In this document: positions 34,096-45,800 of the stretch, in pieces
Numbering within the stretch: position 1 is the stretch's first letter
How the letters are laid out: every line of letters begins with the position of its first letter
NCBI GenBank assembly: GCA_958450365.1
Contig: CAUEEP010000889.1
Location: 372,001-436,000, forward strand
Length of the DNA: 64,000 nt
Source: Mesorhabditis belari
Lineage: Eukaryota > Nematoda > Chromadorea > Rhabditida > Rhabditidae
Reading direction: 5' to 3'
Program-made: the position numbers and the translations under genes
Notes under the pieces: generated by a model
The model's input: only the letters and a program-made list of their open reading frames with translations
What the model was told of the DNA's origin: nothing
Database searches by the model: none

Positions 34096-35105
34096 TTCCG
34101 GATTTTGGTGCCCATCTTGGTATCAAATTACGATTTTCGGAGCAGTGAGTTGCGTTTGTTCAGTTGTTGAGCTGGCTTTAAGCTTTTGATAAGCTCAATG
34201 AGTCGCTAGTTGTTGTAGAAATGCTTGAAAATACGATTTAGTGGTTGAATGCTTGGAATCGATAAAAACGGATGATAAGAATCGTTATTTCGAGAAGTTC
34301 ATCGTTTTAAAACGCGCAAAAGCTGCTTCTAATCTCGTAGTTGGCTTAAATTTGGCGTTTTGAATGAAAGAAACCTTGAAATTGTTTAAAAACGGCAGCT
34401 TCTCATGTAGTTTTCGTGGAATAGATGTTCTTGTCAAGTTAAAATCGAACCGAAGCAGCTGTTGAATGGGTTCTTTTCAAAGAAAGCTTCAAGTTGAACA
34501 AAATAATCTTCACTTTAGCAAGTAGCAGCCAGCCAATTGTTTCCTTGCAGCTCTTCTAGATTCCGGAATAATTGGAACGGGTCGAAGTCGGGCTGTCAAT
34601 CAACGACGAAGCATGTGATTTTTCTCTTGGGCTCGGCTTTGCTTTCCTCTCCATTTCACACCATTCAATCCCGATTGGATGGGTGCCAATGGGGGATCGT
34701 AGCGAAGCGTTGCTGGTCGGGCGATCCCCGCGAGACCCCGTCGTCCCCATTTTCTCCGCATTTCGCAAGAGAGTACTTCACTTGTTCATTCCCCCTCTTA
34801 GTCATCTCGGCCACGTACACCAATTTTTGGGATAAAAGCTGGGAAACTGACTGTTTTGAGTTATGATTACAGTGAGTTGCATCATATTTTGTCAAAGTTA
34901 GCTTTTCCTTGAGTTGTCAAGTTGTTTTGGCCACGTACGCTGTTTATTTTGAAAAATGCTAGATCCAATGCTATCTTGGTTTTGTTGCAGAATTCATCAT
35001 TAATTCTTGGCCACTTTGCTAGTTCTGTGTGATGTTACAGGAAGATTCATCACATGTTGTTCAAAGTTAAAATTTTTCAGATTGATTTCCAGTTGTTTAC
35101 CGCTG

Positions 35106-35496
35106 TGGTATTTTGGTGGTTGGGAGGGGCCACTTTTATCATGGCTTAGTTAGAACTAATGTTTTGAGTGGTTGTATTGATATCTTTTATCCACCTATTC
35201 TAGGGTAATCAAATATGGTTATACTTTTAGAGCATTTGCAACATGTTCCAAGTTTCAGATTGCCACTTTTATTTGATTTTCAAGTGTAAGCAGTTTTGGG
35301 ATAACGTTTGGCGGTCAAAGTACATGAGATTAGACTAGAATTGCCAAAAACTTACTAAAATAGTCACCAATCTATTAAATATATTTGATTACCCTAGAAT
35401 AAATAAAAGATCCTCGATATATACATATACAACCACTCAAAACATTAGATCCAACTAAGCCAGGATAAAAGTGGCCCCTCCCAACCACCAAAGTAT
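35106..35496. mobile_element. About 390-bp MITE
   Basis: Inverted arms of about 110 bp share TTTGGTGGTTGGGAGGGGCC, ACTTTTATC, TAATGTTTTGAGTGGTTGTA and TTCTAGGGTAATCAAATAT. No target duplication could be fixed. Confidence 0.82.
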
Positions 35497-36374
35497 CACC
35501 GCTGTTATTGAAAGAAATCACTTGTTTTTGGGGAATTCTTGGAGCTTTGAAAAGTTATAATCAGCTTTTCATTCTTTTTGATGAAGCAACCTTGTAAAAA
35601 GGCCCATTCTACCATTTTCAAACAAATTTTCATCTATTTGGAACAATTTTTGACCTAAAAAGCTATGTTCACCTGTTTTTGTCGGCTGATTCTTTCTAGT
35701 GCAGGTGACCTTGTTGTTTACAGCGTTATTTACCCCCGCATTGGGGAAAAAAGCGGAGCCGATCGATCGCTTTTTTGGCGTTTTGTGGCCAACTTTCAGT
35801 GTTTTGAACATCTTAGCTTTGGCGGAAAGCTGTTCAGTTTTTGCCGAAATTTTCTTGCGTCATGAATTCATCAAAGCTTTCGATTAAAAAGCGTTGATTG
35901 TTGATGTTAAAGTTTTGCAAAAGTGTGACAATTGGATGTTGCAAGATTTTTTTGTTGGGGAATTTGGTGCTTTGAGGGGATTTTTTGGATGTTCTTAGTG
36001 ACTTAGTGACTTTTCTTTGATTTTGAAGAAAATAGCGTTAAAACTGGATCAAATTTGGTTGTAAAAAGTAGGTTTTTATCCAATCACCCGTTAGCAAGCT
36101 GTTAACGTGCCAATTTTTTCAAGTAATAACCAGTAGTTGGCTGGTTTTGTTTAGATAATTGGAAGGAATCCAAGACTTTTCCAGTTTTTAACGATTGTGT
36201 CTTGTTTTGTCTGAAAAAACGCATTACACAGCAATAAAGTGCATTTGAACTTTGAAAATTGCTATGCTAGACGTATTTTTAGTCGAAAAATTACGTCCTA
36301 ATTCATCAGCCCCCCAATCATTGCTGAAATTGTTTCTTTTTTCTTATCTCTTTTATTCTTGCTAAATCTTTAAA

Positions 36375-36381
36375 TTTTCAG
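36375..36381 (+). promoter_or_regulatory. Splice or SL acceptor ahead of BCAP31
   Basis: ATTTTCAG, 16 nt before the start codon. Confidence 0.5.
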
Positions 36382-36397
36382 ATAACACCACTCAACG

Positions 36398-37906
36398 ATG
36401 TCTTTACAATGGACGGCCGTTGCCGGAATTCTCTACGCGGAGATCGTCGTCGTGCTCGTTTTGTTGCTGCCTTGGATTCGCCCATCGTTGTGGAGCAAGT
36501 TCTTCCGAAGCACGCTCGTCAATGTGGTCGCAAAGAATGCACAGGTAACGAGTTTGTTTGGAAGTAAAGCTATAGTCAACTTTCGTGGGGTTTCTTTGAC
36601 GAGAACCTTGGTAAAAGGACTATTCTGCCGTTTTCAAGCAATTTTTAAGCTAATTTGAACAATTTTTGCTTTAGGAAGTGTTAGAGCGGCTAAAGTTTGG
36701 CTGTATTTGTATTGGGATTTAGTTTTAAAAAGCTCCGCAAAGCCAAGTTTAAGCTTGTTCAATGCTAGCTTCAAAAGATTGGTTTGTGGAGATAGAGTAG
36801 GTACGTGGTTTTGGCCAAATCGAGGCTATTAATAGATTCTAGAAGGCGTTTACCCAAATTCAGCAATATTTCGAAATTCTGTTACTTTGAACTCAAAAAG
36901 TTGATTGATAAGTTCTATGTGATTATAAAGTTAGTAAAACGTACTTTAACACCAAAAGGTAAATCTCTTGCTTTAGGTCGGCTTCTACGCGGGAACGGTG
37001 GTGCTCTTCGTGCTCTTCGCCGACGCGGTTCGTGAGGTGCAAAAGTACTCGCATGTCGATATCGACTTGGCCAACGCAAGACACGCCGAGGCGGACGCCG
37101 TCTTGCACATGCGGCTCTTCCGCGCTCAACGGAACTTCTACATTTCCGGCTTCGCGCTTCTCCTCTTTCTCGTCATCAAGCGAATCGCCGGCCTCCTTCA
37201 ACGTGGTGCCCAACTGGAAGCGGCCAGTGAGGCGGCGATGCGTCAAGCCGAGAGCGCCACGAAAGCCGCTCGAACTCTGATGGACGGATCAAAGGACGAG
37301 GATGCGAAGGATTTGGTGCGACAAGTCGAGGAGATGAGCAAGGAATTGAAGGTGAGGTTTTGGGCCTTTGTGCGGTATGCCTTTACAAGTTTTGTAGGAG
37401 GCAAAGAGCTTTGCAACTTTAAGGTCAAATCTGTGTAAAATAGCTTTTTTGTAATACCAAAAGAATTGCAATTTTTTGGCTATACAATATTTTGCGAGAT
37501 TTGATTGGTGGCTGGTAAGAGGCTTTACAACTTTAAGACTAAATCTATGCGATCTAGTTTCATTCTAATGCTAAAAGGATTACAATTGTTGGGTAAAGGT
37601 TTGGTGAAAAGTTGATTATCAATGAACTTTTATTTAATTGTAGTTTTCGAGCTGCCTTTTAGGCTTTTAGATAAGCCCAATGAGCTGTTTGTTGTTGTAG
37701 AAGTTGTGGAAAGTGAATTGACTTGAGCTACTAGTAAAAGTTAACGAAATTTTTATCTCTACACCGTTTTTCATTTTCAGAAAGCCCAAGAAGACCGCGA
37801 CACGTTGAAGAAGCAAGCCGAGGGACTGCAAAGGGAATACGACCGAGTTAGCGACCTGCTCGCCGAGGCTGAACGCGACGGAAAGGGCAGTAAGAAAGAT
37901 GATTGA
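36398..37906 (+). CDS. BCAP31: BAP31 (B-cell receptor-associated protein 31) homologue
   Basis: ER membrane chaperone and export-sorting protein (known for the family). Exons 36398-36544, 36977-37351 and 37781-37906 total 648 nt, 215 aa, with phase-0 introns. The N-terminal half has three membrane helices (residues about 8-25, 50-66, 103-120). Signature stretches are MSLQWTAVAGILYAEI, LPWIRPSLWSKFFRS, FADAVREVQKYSH and MRLFRAQRNFYISGFALLL. Residues about 125-205 are a charged coiled coil (QVEEMSKELKKAQEDRD, LQREYDRVSDLLAEAE). The protein ends KKDD, a dilysine KKxx ER-retrieval signal. The ATG follows an acceptor TTTTCAG at 36376-36381 by 16 nt, suggesting SL addition or a 5' UTR intron. A poly(A) signal lies at 38001. 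Very confident. Confidence 0.96.
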
Positions 37907-38000
37907 ATGAAAATGATTGTATCGGGTATTTTATGAGGCTAAAGATCTACTTTTTTGTTTCTTTTTGTATCGCTGTGTTTTGATGTTTGTTTTTGCTCGA

Positions 38001-38006
38001 AATAAA
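38001..38006 (+). promoter_or_regulatory. Poly(A) signal AATAAA of BCAP31
   Basis: About 95 nt past the stop codon. Confidence 0.7.
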
Positions 38007-38707
38007 GTCGCCACTATCCTATTTCTATACCGGTTGAATAAATTTTACGATATTGAGTGATTCAGTGAGAAATTTGGGTGACACAGTCAAAAGTTACATG
38101 AAATGTACAGGTACGAGAAGAACTTTCAGTCAAAAGTTTTGAAAGCTCCTCGTTTCTTTGGAAATTTAGATGAAAAGGGTTGTTGTTGCGCATGAATTCA
38201 GCTCTCGTTGAATAAAAATGCCCGGGATTTTGTGCTTTTACCTTGAAAAGCAGCAGCTTTGAGAAAAATGAGTCAATTCTTTGGAATCTTGACAATTGAT
38301 GCCTAAAAAGTGTCGTGGTTAAGTTTCAGCCTATTTGGTGTTACGATGCTTGAAAGACAGTCAAAAATTTGTTTATCGTTATATTTGCATGAGAATTTCA
38401 GGGAAAGTTTACCCTTAATCCAGTAATTTTCTCATTTCTTACAATGGAGTTTCACAGGTTGGCCTTATTTTTTTTTTTGAGATTGACACGAAATTTGACG
38501 GTTTCTATTTGTTTTGACTGGATTTGTAGTTGAAAAAGACGAAATTCCGAAAAAAAAGACGAAATTCCTGTGTTTCCGCTTAGAAATTTTGCTTTGCAAC
38601 ATAATTTAGACGATTCAATTCAGAAAATCTTGAAATTATTGTTTTGGTGGCTTTAAATTAATGTTTTGATCGTTTTTTTAGCCTATTCTATATGTTCTTT
38701 CTTACAG
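38007..38707. other. Intergenic DNA between BCAP31 and the next plus-strand gene
   Basis: AT-rich. The missing 5' exon or exons of the downstream gene may lie here but I could not fix one. Confidence 0.4.
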
Positions 38708-41700
38708 GATCCCGTCAAATGAACTGGCGACGGCTCAATCGATCAGTCGACGCGCCTCCTCGTCATCGTCGAGACACTCGAGCAACGATGTTTCGTCGCT
38801 TTGCGGGGAAATTGTAAGTTTTGGCATTCAGAATAATTTCAGTTAGACATGGCTATCGGATAATGATCGCAAACGCTACGTATACCAAAAAAACAGCTGA
38901 AGATTCTTGTGATTTTTGGAGTAGCTGCAATAGCTTATTAGCTTGCGTTTGTTATGGGGCTTTATCACAATTGCGATAACCACGGTAAACTTTAATGTAG
39001 CGGATTATGCGTAAATAAGTGTCAAAGACTCGTTTGTAAAGCACTGTGACACCTTGTAGTGAGAATTTATTTTATTCGTTGATAGTGTAGAGTTGTTCCA
39101 AAGGAAACCTTTTGAGGCTAGTTCAGGCTAGTTCAGGCAGGATTTTACGTTTTAAGTGAATGTGTTGTGTAAACGTTTTCAAACTGAACCGACCGAATTA
39201 GTTGCTGACCGTTTCAGAGCACTCTATCCAAGTTTTTAAGGGTTTTAACCCACCTAGAAGTGTTGCGCCTAGTAAAATGCCTAGATAGCAGCAAACCTTA
39301 AAAAAAACAGATGTGAAAGATGTTAGCTTTGAGTTTGCTCAAACTGTTCAAACTAAGACGGCGTTGAAGATCTAAAGTTGAGATCCCTAACTTCCATCCC
39401 GTTAATCTTTTCTCATTTTAGATGTCGATGCCACCGCAAACAGCCACCACTCAGCCCACGCAAACCCCGTTGACTTATGCACAATCGTCGTCACAGCTTG
39501 GGACCTCCTCGACCACTGGTACAACGACGACCACCTCAACGAGGTATTTGTAAAGATTTTGACAAAACTTGAATTGAAGTTTGTCAGAATATACGATTAG
39601 AACGGTTATGTTAGTCAAATTAGTACTAGGAAACGAGTTGTAAAGTCGGATACTCTGGGGCAAATTAAAAAATGCGTTTTAATCAAAAACAGTTAATGAT
39701 ACGGTTTTGGCACAAAAATAACCATGATTTCGTTGTTGAACGAATGATACGATCTTGGCGCATTCTCATCTAAATTTTGAAGCAAACTGGGTGCTATAGT
39801 GGTTCGGGCGGGGAGCAGTTTGCAAATACCAGTTTTTTCGAACTTTCCACTAGTTTTAAAAGCTTTTTCTTGGCTAATCAACTATGCTGAATCCATTGGA
39901 AGCATTTTTAAGCCAATCTAAACAACTTTTATGGCACTTTGAAAAGCATTTCTGAGCCTTCAAGTGGGACTCTATTTTCATTGGATTTGAAGGTACCGGA
40001 TCGAATTAAGAGGCTAAGCGCGAATTAAGAGAATTAAGTGGCTTAAAGCCTACTTGAAATAGAAAATAGTTACAAAACTTAAATAGATACCAAATTAAGA
40101 ATCTACACCATTAAAAGCCCTAGAAGCAAAAATTAGTGCACTCTTACTCAATAGAGATGAATGTACACTGGCTGAATGTACCCATATCCCCCGAACTACT
40201 ATACATAGCACCGCAAACTGTTGTAAAAAGTCAAATCAAGCTCTTGTTCAACCTAAAGCCTCAAATTCTAGCTTTCCTTTTTAGTACCGAAGGTGTTGCT
40301 GGGCGATATCGAGTCTACAATACTGGCCAAGATGTGACGGCGTGAGCTTGTTTCCTGAAATTCGATTGGGCGTTCACATCAAACCTAATTTTTTTCTTTT
40401 TAGAAAACACTTGGAGCAACTTTGTGTCGTGCCGAGCGCTTTGCAAGCCACCAACGACGGAGTCGTTTGTGTGCAGCCATTTGTGGTCAGTTTTTAAAAA
40501 ATTAATATTGGTTATTGGGTTTTCTTTCCAGACAATTCTCGAGTACCCGGATTTGGGCCGAAACGAACAACACGCGAAACACGCCGAACGCGGCAGCAAC
40601 AATCCGTGGCGAAAGTGAGTCTTATGACAAGTTAAAAGGAAAAGTTTGAGCTTGTCAAAGCTGAACTTTGACAGGTCCAATCTTTGAGTGTTTCCCACTT
40701 GAATAGGTTACGATTTTTACGATTTTTGACACCACAAAACTGAAAGTATTGAACTGGACGAACGGTCAAATCCTTCAAAGCTTTCAATTGGGTTGGAAAT
40801 TTTTTTTTATGTTTAGGCATGGTGCCCTGAGCAAAATATGCGAGATTGGCGGGATGGTACATGTTGGCGATCGAAAGCAGAAACAGTATAAATGCGTGAT
40901 GGTGAGTGGTGGGATTGGTTTAACGATTCTCCCGTTTTTTTTTACTTTAGCCCGGCTCGTCGACTCCTTGTGCCCCGGAAACGCCGGAGATGACACTCAA
41001 TCGGGACAAGACTCGCGCCTCGTTACTGGGTGAGCGAGATTTTTGGATAACGCAGTCTTCCCATCGAAGAAGACACAAAAAATGGGTCCGGCAAACGGGT
41101 GGTTTAGTTGTCCAACTCATAAAAGTTGTTGGCACAATGAAATGTTAGCCCTTAATTACCAAAACTTTTCATTTCAAAATGCATTTCAAAACTACATTTC
41201 AAAACTAGCATTGGTGTCAAAATAGTTGTCAAGCTGGATCCAAACGGATTCCAAGCGGTGGCTTAGTTACCCAAATCAAAAAAAGTTGTACTGGCTTAGT
41301 ACTGACATAACTCCACCTGGCGTCTTCCATAGTGCAGTGCAAAAGTGCATAGGGTTTTCCTTCGATCGGAAAAAATCCTCTGGTAATAGCTGGTATCATA
41401 TTAGCTCCTAAGCTAATTTTCTTCATTTAGACACTCTTCAGCTGAACCAAGGCGTCCCCGCCGCACAACTTGCCTGCGACATGGCGCTCGCGATTGAGGT
41501 GAGCAATGGGTTTTTGTGGTGGACTCGAAAATCCCAATGGCCACTTTTAAGAACATTGTTTACGTGTTTGTTGGGAGAAAAATCGGAGTTTGAACCGTTT
41601 CTCTTTTTTTCTTGCTTTCAAAGCATAGACACTGAGATAAGATAAGGGAATTTGAGGGGAAATGTTCCTGAAGAGACGTTTTGGGAGGGAAATTTCCTCG

Positions 41701-41959
41701 GGAACAAAAAGAAAGCCCTTGAGGCTCAAAGTTGAACTAAAAGTGTGAAAATTTACAGGAGACATAGGTTAATAGCACTTTGTTGTTGCAAGCTAGCTAG
41801 CTAGTAGTGTTACGGTATTGATTGCGTTTTTTTTAGACTCTTGTCGCCGAGACTTGCGATTTCATTGAGCAGCCGAGCAGCACAGTCGACGGCAGCAAAA
41901 ACGGGGAGACGACGTCGACGAGGGCCGAGACTGGGAATGAGAAAGAGAAGAAGATATAA
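38708..41959 (+). CDS. Unrecognised protein, at least nine exons, 5' end not found
   Basis: Exons 38708-38813, 39422-39543, 40285-40341, 40404-40485, 40532-40614, 40817-40901, 40951-41029, 41431-41498 and 41837-41959 (stop TAA) share GT/AG borders and consistent phase, giving about 268 codons. The first two exons encode a Ser/Thr-rich low-complexity region (ISRRASSSSSRHSSNDVSS, then GTSSTTGTTTTTSTR). Then comes a conserved-looking core with RYRVYNTGQDVTAKHLEQLC, a second Cys-containing strand (GVVCVQPFV), TILEYPDLGRN, KICEIGGMVHVGDRK and a helical GVPAAQLACDMALAIETLV. The C-terminus is acidic/lysine-rich and ends KEKKI. The first exon is entered in mid-codon and the only early ATG is in the wrong frame, so an upstream exon is missing. 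I do not recognise the family. It follows BCAP31 on the same strand by 800 bp, so an operon is possible. Confidence 0.75.
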
Positions 41960-42852
41960 AAGAAGAAGAAAGGCGCCAAAAAGGGTGAGGGTTTTTGGAT
42001 GATTGAATGGATAGTGCAATAGATGACTGGGATTGGAAAAATCTTCTTCAATCTTCTCCATAATTGACATTTCTGTCTCGAAGACTGGCATCTTACGCTA
42101 GATACTCATTTACGTAAAATATCGTTAAGGGAGTTTTGATATTTAAAAAGTTAGGCATCAAAAGGTTTAACTGTAAACTGCTCGAGTTTCAAATTTTTCT
42201 TCAATGCAGCTTTACTTTTTGGACTTATTTATTTTGGACAACTAGACTAGGCTGGATGTGACCAGTGATGTTTCGACCAAATCCAGGTCTGGTCTCTGGT
42301 TAGGCTGCAGTAAAGCCAGCCAAAAGCAAGGCCAATACCTGGCTTCTGACCTGGCCCTGGCCTTTCTTGGCTTCCTTAACCCGGAGAAATCACTTTTGGA
42401 ACAACCCAGAAGGTTGAATAGGGGGCCCGTTTCTGATACTAAAAAACAGGTTCTGAAAGCTTTTTGTTAGCCAAAACTCTAAAACTTTCACAAACCCCAA
42501 CTAGTGTGGCCAGCTAAAAGTTTGACTGTTCAAATTGTAGTTCCTTTTTTCAGGGTGATCGATCGGGTTTTGTTTCTCCTCTCGATTTGTTTCTCCTTTT
42601 GTTTCTCCATCGATGTGCGACGTGATGCTCAAAACTTTTCTGGAACATTTCTGTGATTTATTGGAGTTTCTGGTTGAAAATAAAGCTTTTCTGTGCTCAT
42701 TTTGCGATTTGCTTTTTTTTTTGTTTTTTATGAATTATTTTATATTCAAGATTTTTATTTGAATATTTTTTTTACAGTATTTACAAAAAGTGACTTGATT
42801 TTATGGTTTTCTTTATCTTTCCTTTTTGTTTTTTTGATTTTTGATGAATTGA
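41960..42852. other. Convergent 3' region
   Basis: A donor-like AAAAAG|GTGAGG at 41984 and an acceptor TTTTTTCAG at 42555 suggest a 3' UTR intron for the plus-strand gene. AATAAA at 42679-42684 suits its poly(A) signal. A 70-bp sequence around 42300-42400 rich in CCTGGC is unassigned. Confidence 0.45.
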
Positions 42853-45800
42853 TCACTTCATTGGGAATAGTGAGAGAATTAGAGGGATTAGGATGAGACC
42901 GTGGAAAAGACCGATCGATGAAACCTGGAAAAAAGTCGGTGTTCACGATTAAATGACGATTTTTTTTTTGAGCCAAATATACCAAATACCAAATAGCTTT
43001 TTTTTCCTAAAATCATTTCGTTTATCGTGATCTTAATGATTAATTCGTTTTTTCGTATTTCGTATTTCGTAAATCTACCGTAAGCTAGCCAACCAAATCA
43101 GCCAGCATTACGGAAACTGGGACTATTCTTTAAAGAGCCTTTTTGATTTTGACCAGCTTATGCTCACCCACCAGACAAACGGTTTTCGCGAATGAAATAA
43201 TCGCGTAGATGTTGATGAAAAAAAGCGGTAACATGCAGAGAATCGTTGAAAAACCCGCCTAAATTCGAGAATTTTAGACGACCACCCAGATCATTTTATC
43301 GTTATTTGACTATTGAACTTTTTCTCGTGTGTGCCAAATTGCTCGAATTAACTGCTTTTTTGGTTTCCAGGTGCACACAAACCCTTTTTCAGGCGTCGGT
43401 TTAGTTACCCAACTCGACCCAATGTAGGCGAAAGGCTTGCGTGCACTAGTTTAACTACTTGAATCACTGTTGTGGATGCCAGATTAGACTTTCCTTTCAT
43501 TATTTGATCTGGTAATTGAGAAGGAACTGTTTTCAGGCGTCGGTTTAGTTACCCAACTAGAATCAATTCGGGGAAAGTCGTACTTGCCCTAGTTTAACTA
43601 ATTGAATCACTGTTGTGCGTGCCAGATTACACTTTCCTTTCATTATTTGATTGATAGTTTGACGAGAAACTATTTTTCAAGCTTGATCTCAATTCCCCGA
43701 CCTCAATCATCGGCCTTCCCACTGATTCCATGATTCGTTGCAGCCGGGCTTTCTCGGATTCGCTAAAATTTGATTAATTGAATGTATTTTGTTTATTACC
43801 GTATCCCGGATCTCCTTGCTTTGTGATGATGATAGCAGATGTGGGCGGAGAAATCAACGGAGAAACCAATGGCCATAAGCACATTGATCATCACGATCGG
43901 ATCAAGACCGCAGCCCCAAAGCGAGAGGAAACCCAACATGCCTGAAAGAGGGAATTCAAGGTACTGTAGCTTTGTGGTACTATAGTTTTTAGGCATTGAT
44001 TTAGTTACCCAAGAAATCTAATGATCCGATTTCATCGTTGTTTAATTGCTGGCCTTTTCCCTGTGCGCCATATTGGCTGAAGCTACTGTTTTTGTGATGA
44101 AAAATGGCATGCAAACGCTTTTTCAGGCGTCGGTTTAGTTACCCAACTCCTGGGAAAAGCTTGCTTGCACTAGTTTAACTAATTGAATGGCTGTTGTGCG
44201 TGCCAGCTTAGACTTTCCTTTCATTATTTGATCTGGTAATTGAGAAGGAACTGTTTTAGGCGCCGGTTTAGTTACCCAACTTGACCCAACTCCGGGGAAA
44301 GTCGTACTTGCACTAGTTTAACTACTCAAATCACTGTTGTGCGTGCCAGTTTAGACTCTCCTTTCATTATTCGATCTGTTAATTGAGAACAAACTGTTTT
44401 CAGGCATCGGTTTAGTTACCCAACTAGACCAAAATCCGGAGAAAAGCTTGCTTGCCTTAGTTTAACTACTCGAATCACTGTTGTGTGTGCCAGATTGTGC
44501 TTTGCAGTTGGTTAGACAAACGACTTACATCCGGTGATGCTCAACATTGATGTGGAGGCGATCGAGGCGCCGAATAGCTCAGGAATTGAGAGAGTCGAGA
44601 TGATGGACATACAGGAGAACGTGACGACGACAGCTTGGATGAGCTCAGACTGAAAGGCGGTTGGGATTAAAGGGAGATTCAGCTTGAATCAATAGTTTTC
44701 TGAGTTCTGAGCAGACTTTGTTTCTCTGGCGTTTTTGGTGGGTATTTTGTGCGGTGAATGTTTTGGGAGCACATCCCTTTTGGCACACAAAGTTTTTTAG
44801 CACAAAGTACACTTGAATTGAGCTGACCTTGACCGAGATTATAATATCATAAATGGTGGCATCGTAGTCGAAAAGCGTTGTCTCAAATTTCGGATATCCA
44901 TCGACGAAATGCCGTGTTTTTTTGATGATTTCAGCTCTTCGATTCCAATCGGTCATTCCTGAGGGCAATGGGAAAACTGAATAGAAATGGAAAAGGAAAA
45001 GGAAATGGTTTTTGGAAGATCTTTTTGGCGATCTTTTTCAGATCAGATCGACCTACAAAGCGACCTACAAAGCGACCTACAAAGCGACCTACAAAGCGAC
45101 CTACAAAGCGACCTACAAAGCTACCTACAAAGCTACAAAGCAATTCATTCCTTGGAACTGGAACGCTTTATAAGGTTTACGTTATTTGGTGATGTGATTG
45201 AACTCTTAGTTATTTGGTGTCAAGTTTTTGGTATCAAGTTATTTGATGATTTCAGCTCTTCGATTCCAATCGGTCATTCCTGAGGGCAATGGGAAAACTG
45301 AATAGAAAAAGGAAATGGAAAAGGAAAGGGAAAAGGAAATGGAAAAGGAAAGGGAAAAGGAAAGGGAAAAGGAAAGGGAAAAGGAAAGGGAAAAGGAAAG
45401 GGAAAAGGAAAGGGAAAAGGAAAGGGAAAAGGAAAGGGACCTACAGTCGACCTACGATCTACAGTCGACCTACGACCTACAGTCGACCTACGACCTACAG
45501 TCAACCTACGACCTACAGTCGACCTACGACCTACAGTCGACCTACGATCTACAGTCAACCTACGACCTACAGTCGACGTACGACCTACAGTCGACCAAAA
45601 GCGACCTACAAAGCGTGACGATTCATTCCTTGGAACTGGAACGCTTTGTAAGGTTTAAGTTATTTGGTGATTTGATTGAACTCTCGAAAGTAGGTTTCGA
45701 TTAGCTAGAATATGAAAGTAAGACGGTAGAATGTTTCAAGGAAATTCTCAAAATCTAATTTTCATGTTGTGCCTTTACAGCGGTTTTGCTATTCGTCTTT

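Larger units (their letters stand above)
34096..36381. other. Divergent intergenic region between DENND5 and BCAP31
   Basis: Probably holds both promoters. A relatively GC-rich block at 34555-34830 has short open frames on both strands but no splice-consistent or family-like protein, and I do not call a gene. A MITE sits at 35106-35496. Otherwise AT-rich without recognisable features. Confidence 0.5.

Noticed and set aside
33838..34170. 110-codon plus-strand frame
   Set aside because: Overlaps the first DENND5 exon, which has start, phase and family sequence on the other strand.
34537..34866. Overlapping frames of 70-109 codons on both strands in the DENND5-BCAP31 gap
   Set aside because: No splice-consistent neighbours, no recognisable motif. 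Openness is explained by higher GC.
45274..45704. Overlapping 94-129-codon frames on both strands
   Set aside because: Products of the 12- and 18-bp arrays.
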